A DNA stretch of 58,000 nt from Adiantum capillus-veneris (GCA_014529385.2 CM043942.1:9430001-9488000); one strand, 5' to 3'; positions 21,918 through 32,999 are shown, counted from the stretch's first letter. Made by a program: numbers and translations. The notes: generated by a model not told the origin, from the letters alone.

Positions 21918-22523
21918 AAACATACATGGTAGGAACATTGTCCTCAACCATTCAGTTGTTTTGTGGAATTCTGGATTTAGCATGCATCATGCTGGTAAAT
22001 ATTGCAAAAATGCTCCTAGCTTGTTTGCAGACTTTTCACCGTGTAGAGAAAACATATGCACCATGGATGTCCTTTCTTGAAGGCGCCAAGGCCTTATTCT
22101 TGCAGGTGAAAGCTCTTCCTTTTAACGTAAGTTTCTCGCGATAAAAGTGTGTTTTTACTCGTGTTGTCTACAAGCGGATTGTTAAGCCTAGGGAATTTGG
22201 GATGTTTTACCTTAGAGGAATTTGGAATATCAACTTTTGTACTTTTGGGATCCCAAGGGGTGTTCTTGGGAAAGAGCGTTGCCTATTAGTATTCTCCAAC
22301 TATGTAACTGTCGATCAGTGTCTTCTTGGGAGTGTGAAGGCGGAAGTTATGGCGGAATTAGTCTGTTTTCAATTTCTATGTTTTGTTCCAGTTCCAGTTC
22401 CATTCTGATTCCCATGTTTGTCTATTCTGAATGTCTGTGCCTTAAACACTTGGCGATCACGGTGTAGGTGTGATGTAGCATGGACGGATTCAAGTTTCTC
22501 TTATAGGAGCGAGTGCTAAAGCA
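21918..22523. other. No gene recognised
   Basis: Short ORFs only. A TTATTCTTGCAG followed by an AACGTAAGT gives a possible mini-exon at about 22104-22126, which is not convincing alone. Confidence 0.4.
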
Positions 22524-22888
22524 GTGAAAGGTTTAGTTGAATGGAGGGAGGATGTTCAGAATAGTGCGAGTTGGTATGGGTGGTTGGCTGCACTCTGGAG
22601 GAAGCAGAAGAAGATACATTCCCGTATTGGACAGGGTCAGTTTGCTAGGCGGTTCCGGCAGTTTTATGGGCGAGATGGTCAGCGTTCGGAACTGCAGGGA
22701 AGTTTGGATTATAGTGGGATGCACCAAGTTTCTATAGGGGAGGATTCGCATGATACTGTGGAAGATTTGGATGGCACAGAGGATTATTTGAGTGATAGGT
22801 GGGAAGAAGAAGTAGTGAATGAAGAACAGGATATATTTCCGTGGCTGTTGGCGGTTGCAGTTTTTCAGCATGCATTAGTGGTGAGAAG
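22524..22888 (+). other. Unrecognised ORF, interrupted
   Basis: An open frame runs GLVEWREDVQNSASWYGWLA to IGQGQFARRFRQFYGRDGQ and DIFPWLLAVAVFQHALVVRR. The first half is basic and aromatic, the middle acidic. The frame would continue as VVRRRRDSLGDFGG at 23116 if the segment 22889-23113 were removed. I cannot name the family. It may be a transposon-derived or host exon. Confidence 0.35.
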
Positions 22889-23129
22889 GAGATTGATTTT
22901 ACCCCTTTCTCCTTCGATTTCAGCTTGATCTGTTGTTGATCCTTTTCCATCAAATCTTTAGCTACCTCATCCCGAATCTCCTTCTGCTCCTCCCAGTCCA
23001 GTGGAGGTTTCAACCTTGCTTTTGACCTTGTTTTCACTAATACATCTACTTCCTCTTGCAAACATTTAGAACAATCACATTCCGGCTGACAATCCATAGC
23101 CACTTCATTCACTTCATTAGTGGTGAGAA
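22873..23129. repeat. Direct repeat flanking a 225-bp insertion
   Basis: CATTAGTGGTGAGAAG occurs at 22873-22888 and 23114-23129. Between the copies the minus strand encodes CDCSKCLQEEVDVLVKTRSK, resembling the stretch that follows zinc knuckles in the gypsy elements here. The arrangement looks like an insertion with a long target duplication. Confidence 0.55.
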
Positions 23130-23540
23130 GAAGAAGAGATTCATTAGGAGATTTTGGAGGTCATTTGGAGGGCCTTCTAAGAAATTTTATCTCTCTAGAA
23201 ATGTTCTTAAAATATACTTGCACTTGTTACATACATCCAAAAGGACAACTGAACACTCTGAAAAGTGAACCTAACTTTTCAAAAATCCTTGAAAATGGTC
23301 ACTTTTTCATTCAATGCGTGTGTCATTTGCATGAAGTACACGATGCTCATTCAATATAGCTTTTGTCATCATTGAAATCAAAAAAATAACAAAATTATCA
23401 GCTGATGTTAGAATTTAAAGTTTTTGATACCGCAAATGCATCCAAAATGACCAAAAACTTAAAAAACGTCTATCTACTTGCCATCAATCTGACAGCCACA
23501 CAGAGGGAGAAGTTGTCCAAATACCCCTAAAACAGAGATT

Positions 23541-23606
23541 TTGCCTCACGGCGCATGGGGGACCATCTGGAAAATTCTAAATAGCCCTTCGCGCGCCGTG
23601 AGGCAA
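23541..23606. repeat. Inner hairpin 1 of the foldback
   Basis: TTGCCTCACGGCGC and its exact reverse complement close a 66-bp unit. Confidence 0.85.
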
Positions 23607-23618
23607 AAAATAAAAAAG

Positions 23619-23684
23619 TTGGATCACGGCGCACAGAGGGTCATCTAGAATTCTCCAAACGGTCCCTCGCGCGCTATGATCCAA
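23619..23684. repeat. Inner hairpin 2 of the foldback
   Basis: TTGGATCACGGCGC pairs with GCGCTATGATCCAA with slight mismatch. The unit is also 66 bp and resembles hairpin 1 along its length. Confidence 0.8.
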
Positions 23685-24082
23685 AATCCCCTTTTTAGGG
23701 GTTTTTTGGCGATTTTTTCCTCTCCGGGCGTCAGATTGAGGCAAGTAGATATGCATTTTTAAGGTTTTTGGACGTTCCGCACGCATTGGCGGTGTCAAAA
23801 GCTTCAAATTTCAACATAAATTGACAGTTTTTTGATTTTTTTTTAAATTTCAATGGTGACGAAAGCCATATTAAATGAGCGTCGCCTGCCTCATGAAAAA
23901 GACATTTGAATTGAATGAAAAGGCGCCCGTTTTCAAGGACCATTGACAACTTTTTTTATATTTTTCTTAATATCAATGTATTTTTCTACATAACGTAAGC
24001 TCTTCTTTCATTGGAGAAGCGCTTTTCCTCTCTCTTCTAAAAGGCCCTCCAAAAGACCTCCAAAATCTCCTAATGAGCTGTC

Positions 24083-24175
24083 TCTTGTAGCCTCCATGCA
24101 CTAGTCTAGTCAGCTACATCCCACGGATTGACATTTTATGGCTGTGGTTCTTGCTTTGCTAGCATATGGTGAGGC
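24083..24175 (+). repeat. LTR scrap of the gypsy C family
   Basis: TCTCTTGTAGCCTCCATGCA and the following 70 bases resemble LTR C around 38735-38820 (CCTCTTGTAGCCTCTATACA, then CCCATGGATTGACAAT). It starts right beside the foldback. Confidence 0.65.
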
Positions 24176-24904
24176 TTGGTAGTCGGTCGACAATAGTTTT
24201 GATTAAACACCATATTCTGAATTACTAATAGCAAACAACATATCTGCCATAGTCTCAAAGTAACCTAGCAAATCAACTAAAGTGGTTACAGCGTTGGTTG
24301 TGCATCACCGTGCATTGGGTGGAGTGCTAACCCATGTAATGTGTTTGGATTATGGTTTATGGTTTTGGGATTGGATCATGAAGTGATTTGGATGGTTTAT
24401 GGTGGACGTGTAAGGGTAGAGACTCTCTACAACTTGACTTCTTGGAAAAGAGTGTTTGTGCAACGAAAGATGCTATTGTGATTGGAATCATGTGTTATGT
24501 TTCTCATGGCAGCATCGCTACAAGGCTAGGATCACCTACATTGCTTAGTTTTAGATAAAAATATTGTTGACATAGGGCTTTGCTGGATCGGGGGTGTTGC
24601 CTAGGTCTTCTTTTTTGTTAGTCTCATCTACATGGTTAGTGCGTTGAGGGTTGAACAACCTACACGGCTGGGTGAAATTCTCTCTGTCTGTAGTAGAGTG
24701 GAAGTGGATGGGTGGACCAATCGATCCCTACACAGGGTCGGGTGCTCTGCTAGTTATTTTGTTATACTTTTTGATGTTATGGTGGTATACCCAGATTTTG
24801 TTATTGCATTAATACATGGTTGCCTGTTTCATTTAGATGGGGCAATTAAAGATTTCCTTTTGTCATTCTCTTCTATTTTTGTACACTCTATTTCACCCTA
24901 CACT

Positions 24905-24939
<35 letters not shown>

Positions 24940-25573
24940 TCTTGAAATGCAATGTACACTTATATTCACCCTCCGCAATGTTATTTTTCTTGAGTGTGCT
25001 TTCATTCATAAAACCCACATAGAGGTAGCACTAGTCACTAGGTGCCTCTGGATGCAATCCAATTCATGGCCTAAGCTCCATGCTAGGTCATGTGCTGAGA
25101 ACTTCTCCCCTGTGCAAATGCTTTTGCAACTCTGATGTATATATTGGAAATTGTATAGAAGTATAAATTTTGTAATTTGTGTATAGACTCCTGGGGAGGG
25201 GTATCGCTCACATATAGACCTACTACCCTTCCAAGATGTTAAATCAACATTAAGAGAATAAATATATTGAGCTAAAAATTATTGTAGCTACAATACTTAA
25301 ATTGATTAATCATCGCTACTATCCTTTTGATATACCAATGAACTTGGTAATGAATTCTTAACTAATAAGTCAGACAAAAGAATAGTAATTCAACTATATA
25401 AACCACTAAGATAGCAAGTTCAAAATACTATGAAAAGTAACGTGTTAACTTCCACTAACTTAACATTTTCTCAAACATTTTCTTTTGTAACAAAAACCAA
25501 CAACATTAGAATTGGAAAGGACACACCTGTTTGATCATCTTCATGTTTTTGTCAGCCATAGCCCTAGCTATAG
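24176..25573. other. No gene recognised; contains (CT)n
   Basis: Only short ORFs. A run of about 32 bases of CT lies at 24907-24938. Confidence 0.6.
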
Positions 25574-25636
25574 CTTTGTCACGTCCATTCATATCTTACT
25601 GTCAATCCACTTCTTCTTCCACTCCTTCTAGCTATA
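25574..25636. repeat. Tandem host repeat, left copy beside copia H
   Basis: CTTTGTCACGTCCATTCATA to CTTCTAGCTATA recurs at 30439-30502 on the other side of copia H. Without H the two copies would lie about 87 bp apart. Confidence 0.75.
25632..25636. other. Copia H left target-site duplication
   Basis: CTATA directly precedes the 5' LTR and matches 30411-30415. Confidence 0.85.
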
Positions 25637-25863
25637 CGTTACCATATACATGTGGTAGTGATGTGTCTGAACACACTAGGACCGCCGGGGCATTTTTTTC
25701 CTCTTTAGGAGGTTTTTTCCCCCGTGCATTGTATATACGCCCATCACTCTAGGGCTATCTATCTCGCCATTGCACACTAAGTAACACACTCTCTATTGTG
25801 TGCCTTGAGCTTCCTTCCTCTTCTCTAAGTTGTGTGCACTTCTCTACCACCCTAATTCCAACA
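25637..25863 (+). repeat. Copia H 5' LTR
   Basis: 227 bp, starting CGTTACCATATACATG and ending ATTCCAACA. The first base is C where the 3' LTR has T, so the canonical TG is mutated. Confidence 0.93.
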
Positions 25864-25865
25864 AT

Positions 25866-25877
25866 TGGTATCAGAGC
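25866..25877 (+). other. Copia H primer binding site
   Basis: TGGTATCAGAGC lies two bases after the LTR end, the initiator tRNA-Met type. Confidence 0.9.
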
Positions 25878-26190
25878 AGGTTGTGTCCTCCCGGGCTTAG
25901 TCACCAGCAGCTCCAGCACACGCTCGCTCACTTTCTCTGATTTCAATGAGGTTTGGCGAGCGTTCGCAAGTCTGCTCAGATTTTTGATTTGGGCTCATTT
26001 CGACCTCCATTTCCACTACAGGCAGGTCTGCACAGGCAATTTCGTCATTTTGTGCAAAATTTCTGTCAGTGTCGTTTTTTGCATAACACGTGCCTTACAA
26101 TCTTCTACGGTTTGTGCTATATAGCACGTGTTGTTCCCGCTCCGTTCCTCCTGTTTTTGAGAATTTTTCACATTTGGTGAAGCATTTGCC

Positions 26191-27230
26191 ATGGCTGACA
26201 ACAACATAGATGTGTTCAAGATGTTTGCTGTTGTTGGATGGGGATAATTACCTTATGTGGACTTTTATGATGCAACACATTGTTGTGTCAAAGGGCGTCT
26301 GGAATATTGTGCAGGGCTTTGATGTACATCCTGGTTCTAAGGATGTAGGCAATGTTGAGGATGTTGCAGGTCTTGCTACAAGGATTGCTGCTATTAGAGT
26401 TGTTTTGCCTACGGCAGAACAAGCTAGTTGGGATGTAAATCTTTGCACAGGCTCATGCATTGATTGCATTGTCTGTGAAGCGCACCATTGTTCCTCACAT
26501 TCGTTCAGCAAAATCTGCAAAACATGATTGGGATATTCTAGCAGGTCTTTATGCAAGCCGCAATGAGGCTAAAATTGCTTTGCTGCGTAAAGAGCTAGAG
26601 TCAAAGATTATGCATGAGGAAGATGATATGGACACTTTCCTTGTTGGTGTGAAGGATATCAATGAGAAACTTATTTCTGTAGGTGAAGTCATTTTAGACA
26701 GTTCCCTTGTGCAGACTATTCTTGATGCCTTACCAGATTCTTACCAGACTTTTGCCAGTACTTGGAGACTTATGAACCAAGGAAATCCTGAAGTTGTCAA
26801 GTTTAATGCATTATGCACATTGCTGTTGCAAGAGTCACTTTCCAGAAAAAATAGGACTAGACAGCGCACTTACAATCTCATTGTCCATGATGCATGCATG
26901 TCAGTTGCTGCAAATTCACATGTGTTGTATTTTGACAGTGGTGCTACAAAGCACATTACCTCACATCGTGAATTGTTCACCTCTCTCGAGTCTGTCCCTC
27001 ATGGGAATTCAATCACTTATGCCAACAATGCCTCTTATTCGGTTCAGGAAGTTGGAAAGATTGTGCTTACTGCTACAAATGGCAGTTCTTTCACACTTGT
27101 TGATGCACTTTATGTACTTGGGATCAACAAGAATCTTTTGTCTGTATATGCACTTGCTAAACTTGGACTTGTAGTCAAATTTGTGGATGATAGATGTACA
27201 ATTCATGATCTCAGTTTTGGTGATAAATAG
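26191..27230 (+). pseudogene. Copia H gag and protease
   Basis: The likely start is ATG 26191 (MADNNIDVFK). A shift then leads to the frame opened at 26210 (LLLLDGDNYLMWTFMMQHIV), typical of the copia UBN2-type gag. Another shift near 26445 leads to RSAKSAKHDWDILAGLYASR and LVQTILDALPDSYQTF. The protease shows YFDSGATKHIT at about 26929-26960 and ends DALYVLGINKNLLSV. Between gag and protease the CCHC zinc knuckle normally present is absent; only KNRTRQRTYN is left. That suggests an internal deletion. A stop lies at 27228. Confidence 0.88.
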
Positions 27231-27244
27231 TTACATCTGGGCTT

Positions 27245-28212
27245 TTGTGTCATGGGCTGTATAAGCTCACTTTGTATAACAAGTGTGGACAAAATTTTGC
27301 AAATGCAGTTGCAGATTCAACGGCTATTTCAGATGCAAAACTTTGGCATGCATGTTTTGGTCATCTGAATTTTTCCAGTTTGCTGCGTTTGCAAAAATCT
27401 GATATGGTTGCTTCTTTGCTGCCTCTTGAAGCACTTGTCAAACATGTTTGTGAAGGCTATATTCTGGGTAAACTGCAGCGTTCAAAGTTTCCAAAGGATG
27501 GTTCAGGTAGGGCCACATGCAGGTTGCAGCTAGTGCATAGTTATGTTTGTGGGCCCATGCGAACTCCATCCTTGGGCAATTACCTTTACTTCGTGACTTT
27601 CATTGATGATTACTCCAGGCGTGCATGGGTATTTCCGCTTAAAGCGAAGTCCGTAGTTTTTATGTGCTTCTAACAATTTCTGGCTATGGCTGAAAATATC
27701 TCAAAATGTACTATGGGCACCCTCCGTTCCGATCGAGGGGGGGAGTATATGTCTCATGAATTTAATGCATTTTCTGGCTAGTTGTGGGATAAAACACCAA
27801 TGTACAGTGCCTTATACACCTCAGCAAAATGGTGTTGCTGAGGGGGAAAAAAGGTCACTTACGAAAATGGCATGATGTATGGTCAAAAGTCAAGCTTTGC
27901 CGCATTCTTTTTGGCTTGAGGCCATCATGTGTGCCATTTATGTACTAAATAGGTGGCCTACAAAAGCTTTGTAGGCTCTTATTTCATATGAAGCATGGCA
28001 TGATGGAAAGCCTTCTATTGAGCACATGCGTGTTTTTGGTTGTTTGGCATATGCTTTGGTGCCACAAACACAGCACAAAAAATTGGATGATAAGGCTGTC
28101 AAATGTATTTTTGTTGGTTATAGTACTCAAAGCAAAGGTTACAAGTTGTATCATCCGCAAACAAAGTGTATTCTCACAAGATGTAGTGTTTGTGGAAGAT
28201 CGTGTTTAGCCC
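27245..28212 (+). pseudogene. Copia H integrase
   Basis: The finger reads LWHACFGHLNFSSLL to VCEGYILGK, where the second Cys pair residue is Tyr. The first catalytic motif reads VHSYVCGPM where VHSDVCGPM is expected, so that Asp is lost. RSDRGGEYMS and NGVAEG keep the other two acidic residues, but with stops and shifts between 27660 and 28030. The C-terminal part HMRVFGCLAYALVP to FVGYSTQSKGYKLYHP is clear from 28024. The enzyme would insert cDNA into the genome, but cannot be active here. Confidence 0.88.
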
Positions 28213-30108
28213 TTGCTGTCATGTACTAGAGACAATAATGTAAGCTCACAGGACATATATGACACTTTGTTGCCTCTTTTCAGTGGTGGAAATACGAATG
28301 TAACTTCCAATGAGGCAAATGTACAGCCTATGAGGGTTTCTAAAAATGTTACAGATCAGTCTATTACTGATGCAGATGTACATGATGTACTTGATGAGGA
28401 AAGGGCTGAAAATGAGCAGGCTAGAAGTATGCCAAAATGGCTGGTGCATACATTGCGTGACAGTAAATTGGATGCACCTTTGTCTAGTTGCACTCGTTCA
28501 GGCTCTCGCCATGCATCTTATGCATCAGATTGTTATGCTTTGGCTGTGTCTAGCTTACATGATGTTGAGGAGCCTCTGTCTTTTGATGAAGCACATAATT
28601 TTAAAAATTGGATGGCTGCCATGCAATCAAAATACGAGGCACTTATAGAAAATGACACATGGACTTTATGCGATTTGCCTCCTGGCAAAAAGGCCATTGG
28701 TACGAAGTGGGTTTACAAGTTTAAAAGCAAGCCGGATGGTGAGATCGATCGCCATAAGGCTCGACTTGTTACAAAGGGTTATGCACAGCAAAAAGGCATA
28801 GATTATGAAGAGAGTTTTTCTGCCACTTGTCGTATGACTATTGTGCATTTTCTATGTGCATTAGCAGCTCATTTTGGTTGGGATGTACATCAATCAGACA
28901 TTGTTACTTCTTTTTTGAACGGGGACATATTTGAGGAAGTTTATGTAACGCAGCCTCGCGATTTTGTCAAGAAAGGACAAGAGGACAAAGTGTGCAAATG
29001 TAACAAGGCTTTGTATGGGTTGAAGCAATCTCCTCGTGCTTGGTATGAGAAAGCTGACACTCATTTGGTCAAACAATGCTTTCGTAACAATCCAACAGAA
29101 AGCACATTGTATTTAAAGCGTGAGGGTGATGTACTTCTCATTGTGGTTCTTTATGTAGATGATTTGTTGATCATTGGACCAAATGAGAGACATATTGCTA
29201 AATTTAAGGCTGATTTGAATGCTACTTTCAAGATGAAAGATTTGGGGTTGTTGCATCATTACTTGGGTATACAGTTTAAGCAGTGTGATGGTGGTATTGC
29301 CTTGTGTCCGAAAAGTTACATAGAGACATTGCTATGTAAATTTGGACTTGAGGATTGCAAACCTATTCCCACTCCCATGGAAACAGGTTTGAAGTTGAGT
29401 CTTTATGGTACTGGCGATCTTGTTGATGTCACTCTTTACCAAACTGTTGTTGGCTGTCTCATTTATGTATGCAACACTAGGCCAGATATTGAGTTTGCAC
29501 TCTCACAAGTCAGCAAATTTATGCATAGCCCAGGGTCTAAGCATTGGTAGGCTATCAAGAGGATTTTCCGCTATCTTATTGGCACTTTACATCTTGGCTT
29601 GTTTTATCCCAAGGGGGGATCGTTGCCGCCAGACTTACATGCTTGTTCGGACTCAAATTGGGCTATTTATTTTGACACGCGAGTGTCCACAAGTGGTTTT
29701 TGTTTCATGCTTGGCAATTCATGTATATCATGGTTGAGCAAGAAGCAACCTAGTGTGGCCACTTTGAGTACTGAGGCTGAGTACATGGCAGTATTCACAG
29801 CTACGGTTGAGTGCGTATGATTCAGACGCCTTATGGCTGATTTGGGTATTGGACAGGACACTGCCAACACTATCTACACTAACAGTCATAGCGCATTGGC
29901 AGTTGTGAGGAACCCAATTTTTCATGCTCGCACAAAGCACATTGAGGTTCATTACCACTATGTCAGGGAGAGGCTCTCAGCAGGAGAGATCAGCTTGGCT
30001 TATGTGCCAACATAGGACAACCTTGCAAATCTTTTCACAAAGGCATTGTCTCGTGAGAAGCTCGAAGCTTTCCAAAAAGCTTTGGGCTTACTCCACTTTG
30101 TGGACTGA
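28213..30108 (+). pseudogene. Copia H reverse transcriptase and RNase H
   Basis: One frame runs the whole way with stops only at 29548 (TAG), 29818 (TGA) and 30013 (TAG). RT shows WTLCDLPPGKKAIGTKWVYK, ARLVTKGYAQQKGIDYEE, YVDDLLIIG at about 29152-29178 and VVGCLIYVCNTRPDIEF. RNase H has ACSDSNWA and STEAEY, but IYTNSHSAL where an Asp is usual. It ends ANLFTKALSREKLEAF. Length is normal for copia, so decay is by point mutation. Confidence 0.92.
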
Positions 30109-30172
30109 TCATGTCCTCAAGGCATGGCACTTCCTTTTACTCATGTGCCAGCTCTTGTTCACCACATCACTT

Positions 30173-30183
30173 CAGGGGGGATT
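30173..30183 (+). other. Copia H polypurine tract
   Basis: CAGGGGGGATT lies directly before the 3' LTR. Confidence 0.85.
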
Positions 30184-30410
30184 TGTTACCATATACATGT
30201 GGTAGTGATGTGTGTGAACACACTAGGATCGCCGGGGCATTTTTTCCCTTTTTAGGAGGTTTTTTCCCCCGTGCATTGTATATACGTCTATCACTCTAGG
30301 GATATCTATCTTGCCATTGTACACTAAGTAGCACACTCTCTATTGTGTGCCTTGAGCTTCCTTCATCTTCTCCAAGCTGTGTGCGTTTCTCTACAACCCT
30401 AATTCCAACA
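30184..30410 (+). repeat. Copia H 3' LTR
   Basis: 227 bp, TGTTACCATA to ATTCCAACA, followed by the CTATA duplication at 30411-30415. Confidence 0.95.
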
Positions 30411-30415
30411 CTATA
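30411..30415. other. Copia H right target-site duplication
   Basis: CTATA matches 25632-25636. Confidence 0.85.
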
Positions 30416-30438
30416 TACTTAGCTTACTCCTTATATAC

Positions 30439-30502
30439 CTTTGTCACATCCATTCATATCTTCCTGTCAAATCCACTTTTGCTTCCACTCCTTCTAGCTA
30501 TA
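30439..30502. repeat. Tandem host repeat, right copy beside copia H
   Basis: CTTTGTCACATCCATTCATA to CTTCTAGCTATA. See the left copy at 25574-25636. Confidence 0.75.
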
Positions 30503-30792
30503 TACTTAGCTTACTCTCTGCAAAAATAAAATAAACAAACCCTACAAAGAAAATCTAGGATACCTACTCCTATTTTTGAAGGGGTTTGTTTAGTTATGTT
30601 TATTTTTTAATAATAATACCTAAGTGAAAAGGATACTAAAACATAAAACAAAAATGGTTTTTTTTTTATTAAAAAAATCATATGCATCATCATTTAGATT
30701 CGGACAACATGTGTTGAAACAAAGCAAGTGCATTAGCTAGACCAAAAGATGCTACATGCTATGGACTAAAGGAATCCACACATGGTCCAGTC

Positions 30793-31118
30793 ACCTACTC
30801 TCAGTAAAAGCTTCAGAATCCTACCCATAGACCATGCCCTAGTCAAAGGCATCTAGATATACAAGGTCTAGAAACCTACTTCTACTAAAAAGCTACAACT
30901 CCCTACATGCATGTCATGTCCTATCTACTACTCGCTCATGTTTCTCTTATTGTGCTATGGATTTCAAGCATATATACATGATACAACTACCTACTTTCCT
31001 CTAAAAAGCTGCATTGTCTACATGTAGAATGTGTCCTAGGTCGCAGACACCTATATGTGTTGCAGACACCTACTTCCATTGCAAAGCGATAGTTTCTTAC
31101 ATATAGCACACCCTATCT
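30793..31118. repeat. Degenerate repeat, four copies
   Basis: Units beginning ACCTACTT, then an AAAAGCT-like block and CTACATG-like block and ending near GTCCTA, occur at about 30793, 30874, 30989 and 31068. Each unit is about 50 bp with variable spacers. Confidence 0.55.
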
Positions 31119-32461
31119 ATCACACATTCTTCACATCCTGTATTGATTATTGTTCTTTTTTAACTTTTATTTTGTTTTTATTTTGTTGTTTTGTTTTGTT
31201 TTGTTATTGGAAAGTAGCAATACATTATAACTCACTAGATATACTTAAGGATTTCATCATTCTCATTCATCTCATCTAGATTCATCTCACAATGCTCCGA
31301 AAACATATAATTCATCCAAAAAATATATATCACACATCAGTGTTAAACTCAACATTGCACTCTAAAACAAAAATAGTTTCCTTAAATATTTATCTTCAAA
31401 CAATTAGGTGTTTTAATATTTCTTTGTTCAAGTCCAATGTATTTATGAACACTTGCAAAAAGATCTAGTTCTTTGCTTTGAGACTAACACCACAAACATT
31501 GATAAAATAACATTTTGAAACTTTTTCTCAAACCTCACATCCACTATGAAAACCTCAAAAGGCTTATCGCGGCCTTTTATTGCGTTTTTTAGAGAGAGAG
31601 TCCAAAATGGATTGGTCAAAGAAGAGAGAGGGGATAGGAGGATTTTTTTTTTTGCATTTCAAATATTACCATGTATATTATTATAGAAATTACCATTATT
31701 TTTACCATTTACATTGCCGTGCTTATTATCGACTCTCGCATTAGAGCTTAAACATTCAAAATTTGGTATTTTCCTCTCTTTTCTTTCGAAAAAATTAAAA
31801 TTTCAAAAAAAAAGATTTTAAAACATGAAACAATGGCTATGTGGATAAACATGAAACTACAAAGTGAAAGATCCATCCCAGAGTTAAGCGTGCACCTCCA
31901 TGTAAAGCAACCACCATCATATATGAGAATCCAAACATGGACGAGCTCTTCTGCCGAGGCATGGGCACTACTTTCTTGGACTTTGCATATGCTCACTGGA
32001 GTAACCTCGAGTGTCCACGACATCCATCCATCATGTTTTGGGTTGGCTCTCACAAATTGAGGCAGCTGAATTATCCCATTATAGCAAAACATAGACAAAC
32101 CTGCTTTACAAGTGAAACCCCTCGTCTTCTACCTACAAGCTCTAAGGTTGCGGATGGTTTGCTATTGTGATAAACCAAAAAGCTTCTCATTCAAAAAATC
32201 ATTCTTTCCTTGAAGATAATCCTGGCGTTGTTTGCTCAGTGCCCCTTTGGAGCCACATTTGCAATTTCCATCATAATAGAGTGAAGTGCGCTCACATTTT
32301 ACTAGATGGTGGCACCTATGTTAGTTTATTCAAGCTCTATCTTGCAACAATGTGCAAGTGGCCTACACTTTTGCAAGAATGTAAGGTCCTCCTCTTAGCC
32401 CTTACTCTTGCTGAAATATCTAAGCCGTCGACTTTCCGAATACGATCAAGTAAAGCACCCT
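31119..32461. other. No gene recognised
   Basis: AT-rich with short ORFs. A plus-strand stretch at 31937-32463 (RGMGTTFLDFAYAHWSN, then NQKASHSKNHSFLEDNPG) has some coding look but no family I know and is broken. Confidence 0.45.
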
Positions 32462-32577
32462 AGCTACCCACGAGACGCTTTCGGTTTTAACCATGGGAAC
32501 ATGGATATAACCAATGCAAAGCTATCCACGAGACACTTTCGGTTTTCACCATGGGAACGTGGATATAGCCAATGCAT
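32462..32577. repeat. 58-bp tandem duplication
   Basis: AGCTACCCACGAGACGCTTT and AGCTATCCACGAGACACTTT start two adjacent copies at 32462 and 32520, with about six differences. Confidence 0.85.
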
Positions 32578-32649
32578 GGAATATTAGTTTTATCTCAAGA
32601 AAAAAAAATTGCATAAGAAAAACAAAGAAAGAATAGGGTAAGGTGAAAA

Positions 32650-32890
32650 AGTAACTTGTTGAAAAAAAAAATCCACTTGTTGAAAGTAGCTTGTTGAAGA
32701 AGCCACTTGTTGAAAATAGCTTGTTGAATTGAAAAAGTAGCCACTTGTTGAATTGAAAAGTAACCACTTGTTGAATTGAAAAGTAGCCACTTGTTGGAAA
32801 GTAGCTTCATGCATAAGCCACTTGTAGAAAAGTAGCTTCATGCATAAGCCACTTGTAGGAAAAGAAGATTCTTGCATAAGTAACCTGTTG
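32650..32890. repeat. Minisatellite of CCACTTGTTGAA units
   Basis: Units of roughly 17-30 bp built on AGTAGCCACTTGTTGAATTG repeat about ten times, changing to GTAGCTTCATGCATAAGCC at the right side. Confidence 0.85.
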
Positions 32891-32934
32891 GAGAAGCTTT
32901 GAAAAGGAAGATAACATATCAAAGATATGTAAAG

Positions 32935-32954
32935 TAACTTATCACGATAAGTTA
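32935..32954. promoter_or_regulatory. Orphan palindrome with the leader core
   Basis: TAACTTATCACGATAAGTTA pairs over nine bases on each side and has the ATCACGAT core seen in gypsy C leader palindromes. Confidence 0.65.
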
Positions 32955-32999
32955 AGGGACTTATCAAAAATAAGCTTAAAAGGAGGCCTTCCCTACTCA

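Larger units (their letters stand above)
23141..24076. repeat. 936-bp foldback element
   Basis: The left half from TCATTAGGAGATTTTGGAGG is matched along its length by the reverse complement of the right half, which ends CCTCCAAAATCTCCTAATGA. The two arms of about 465 bp are imperfect but collinear throughout. The centre falls near 23608. No transposase is inside. A clear target duplication was not found. Confidence 0.85.
25637..30410 (+). mobile_element. Complete Ty1/copia retrotransposon H (4774 bp), inactive
   Basis: Both LTRs are 227 bp and flanked by CTATA. The inside has a tRNA-Met-type primer binding site, gag, protease, integrase, RT and RNase H in copia order and a purine tract. By eye about 17 substitutions separate the LTRs, mostly C/T changes, so the insertion is not recent. 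All coding parts carry stops or shifts. The zinc knuckle is missing. Confidence 0.95.

Noticed and set aside
22120-22150. TCTCGCGATAAAAG as another leader palindrome
   Set aside because: Only the core and a few bases match; arms are not symmetrical and no leader context is seen.
22533-22871. Minus-strand frame of 112 residues
   Set aside because: Shadow of the plus-strand frame with better amino acid composition; no homologous look.
31748-32098. Opposed frames of 116 and 75 residues
   Set aside because: Neither has a recognisable domain, and both end without continuity; chance cannot be excluded.
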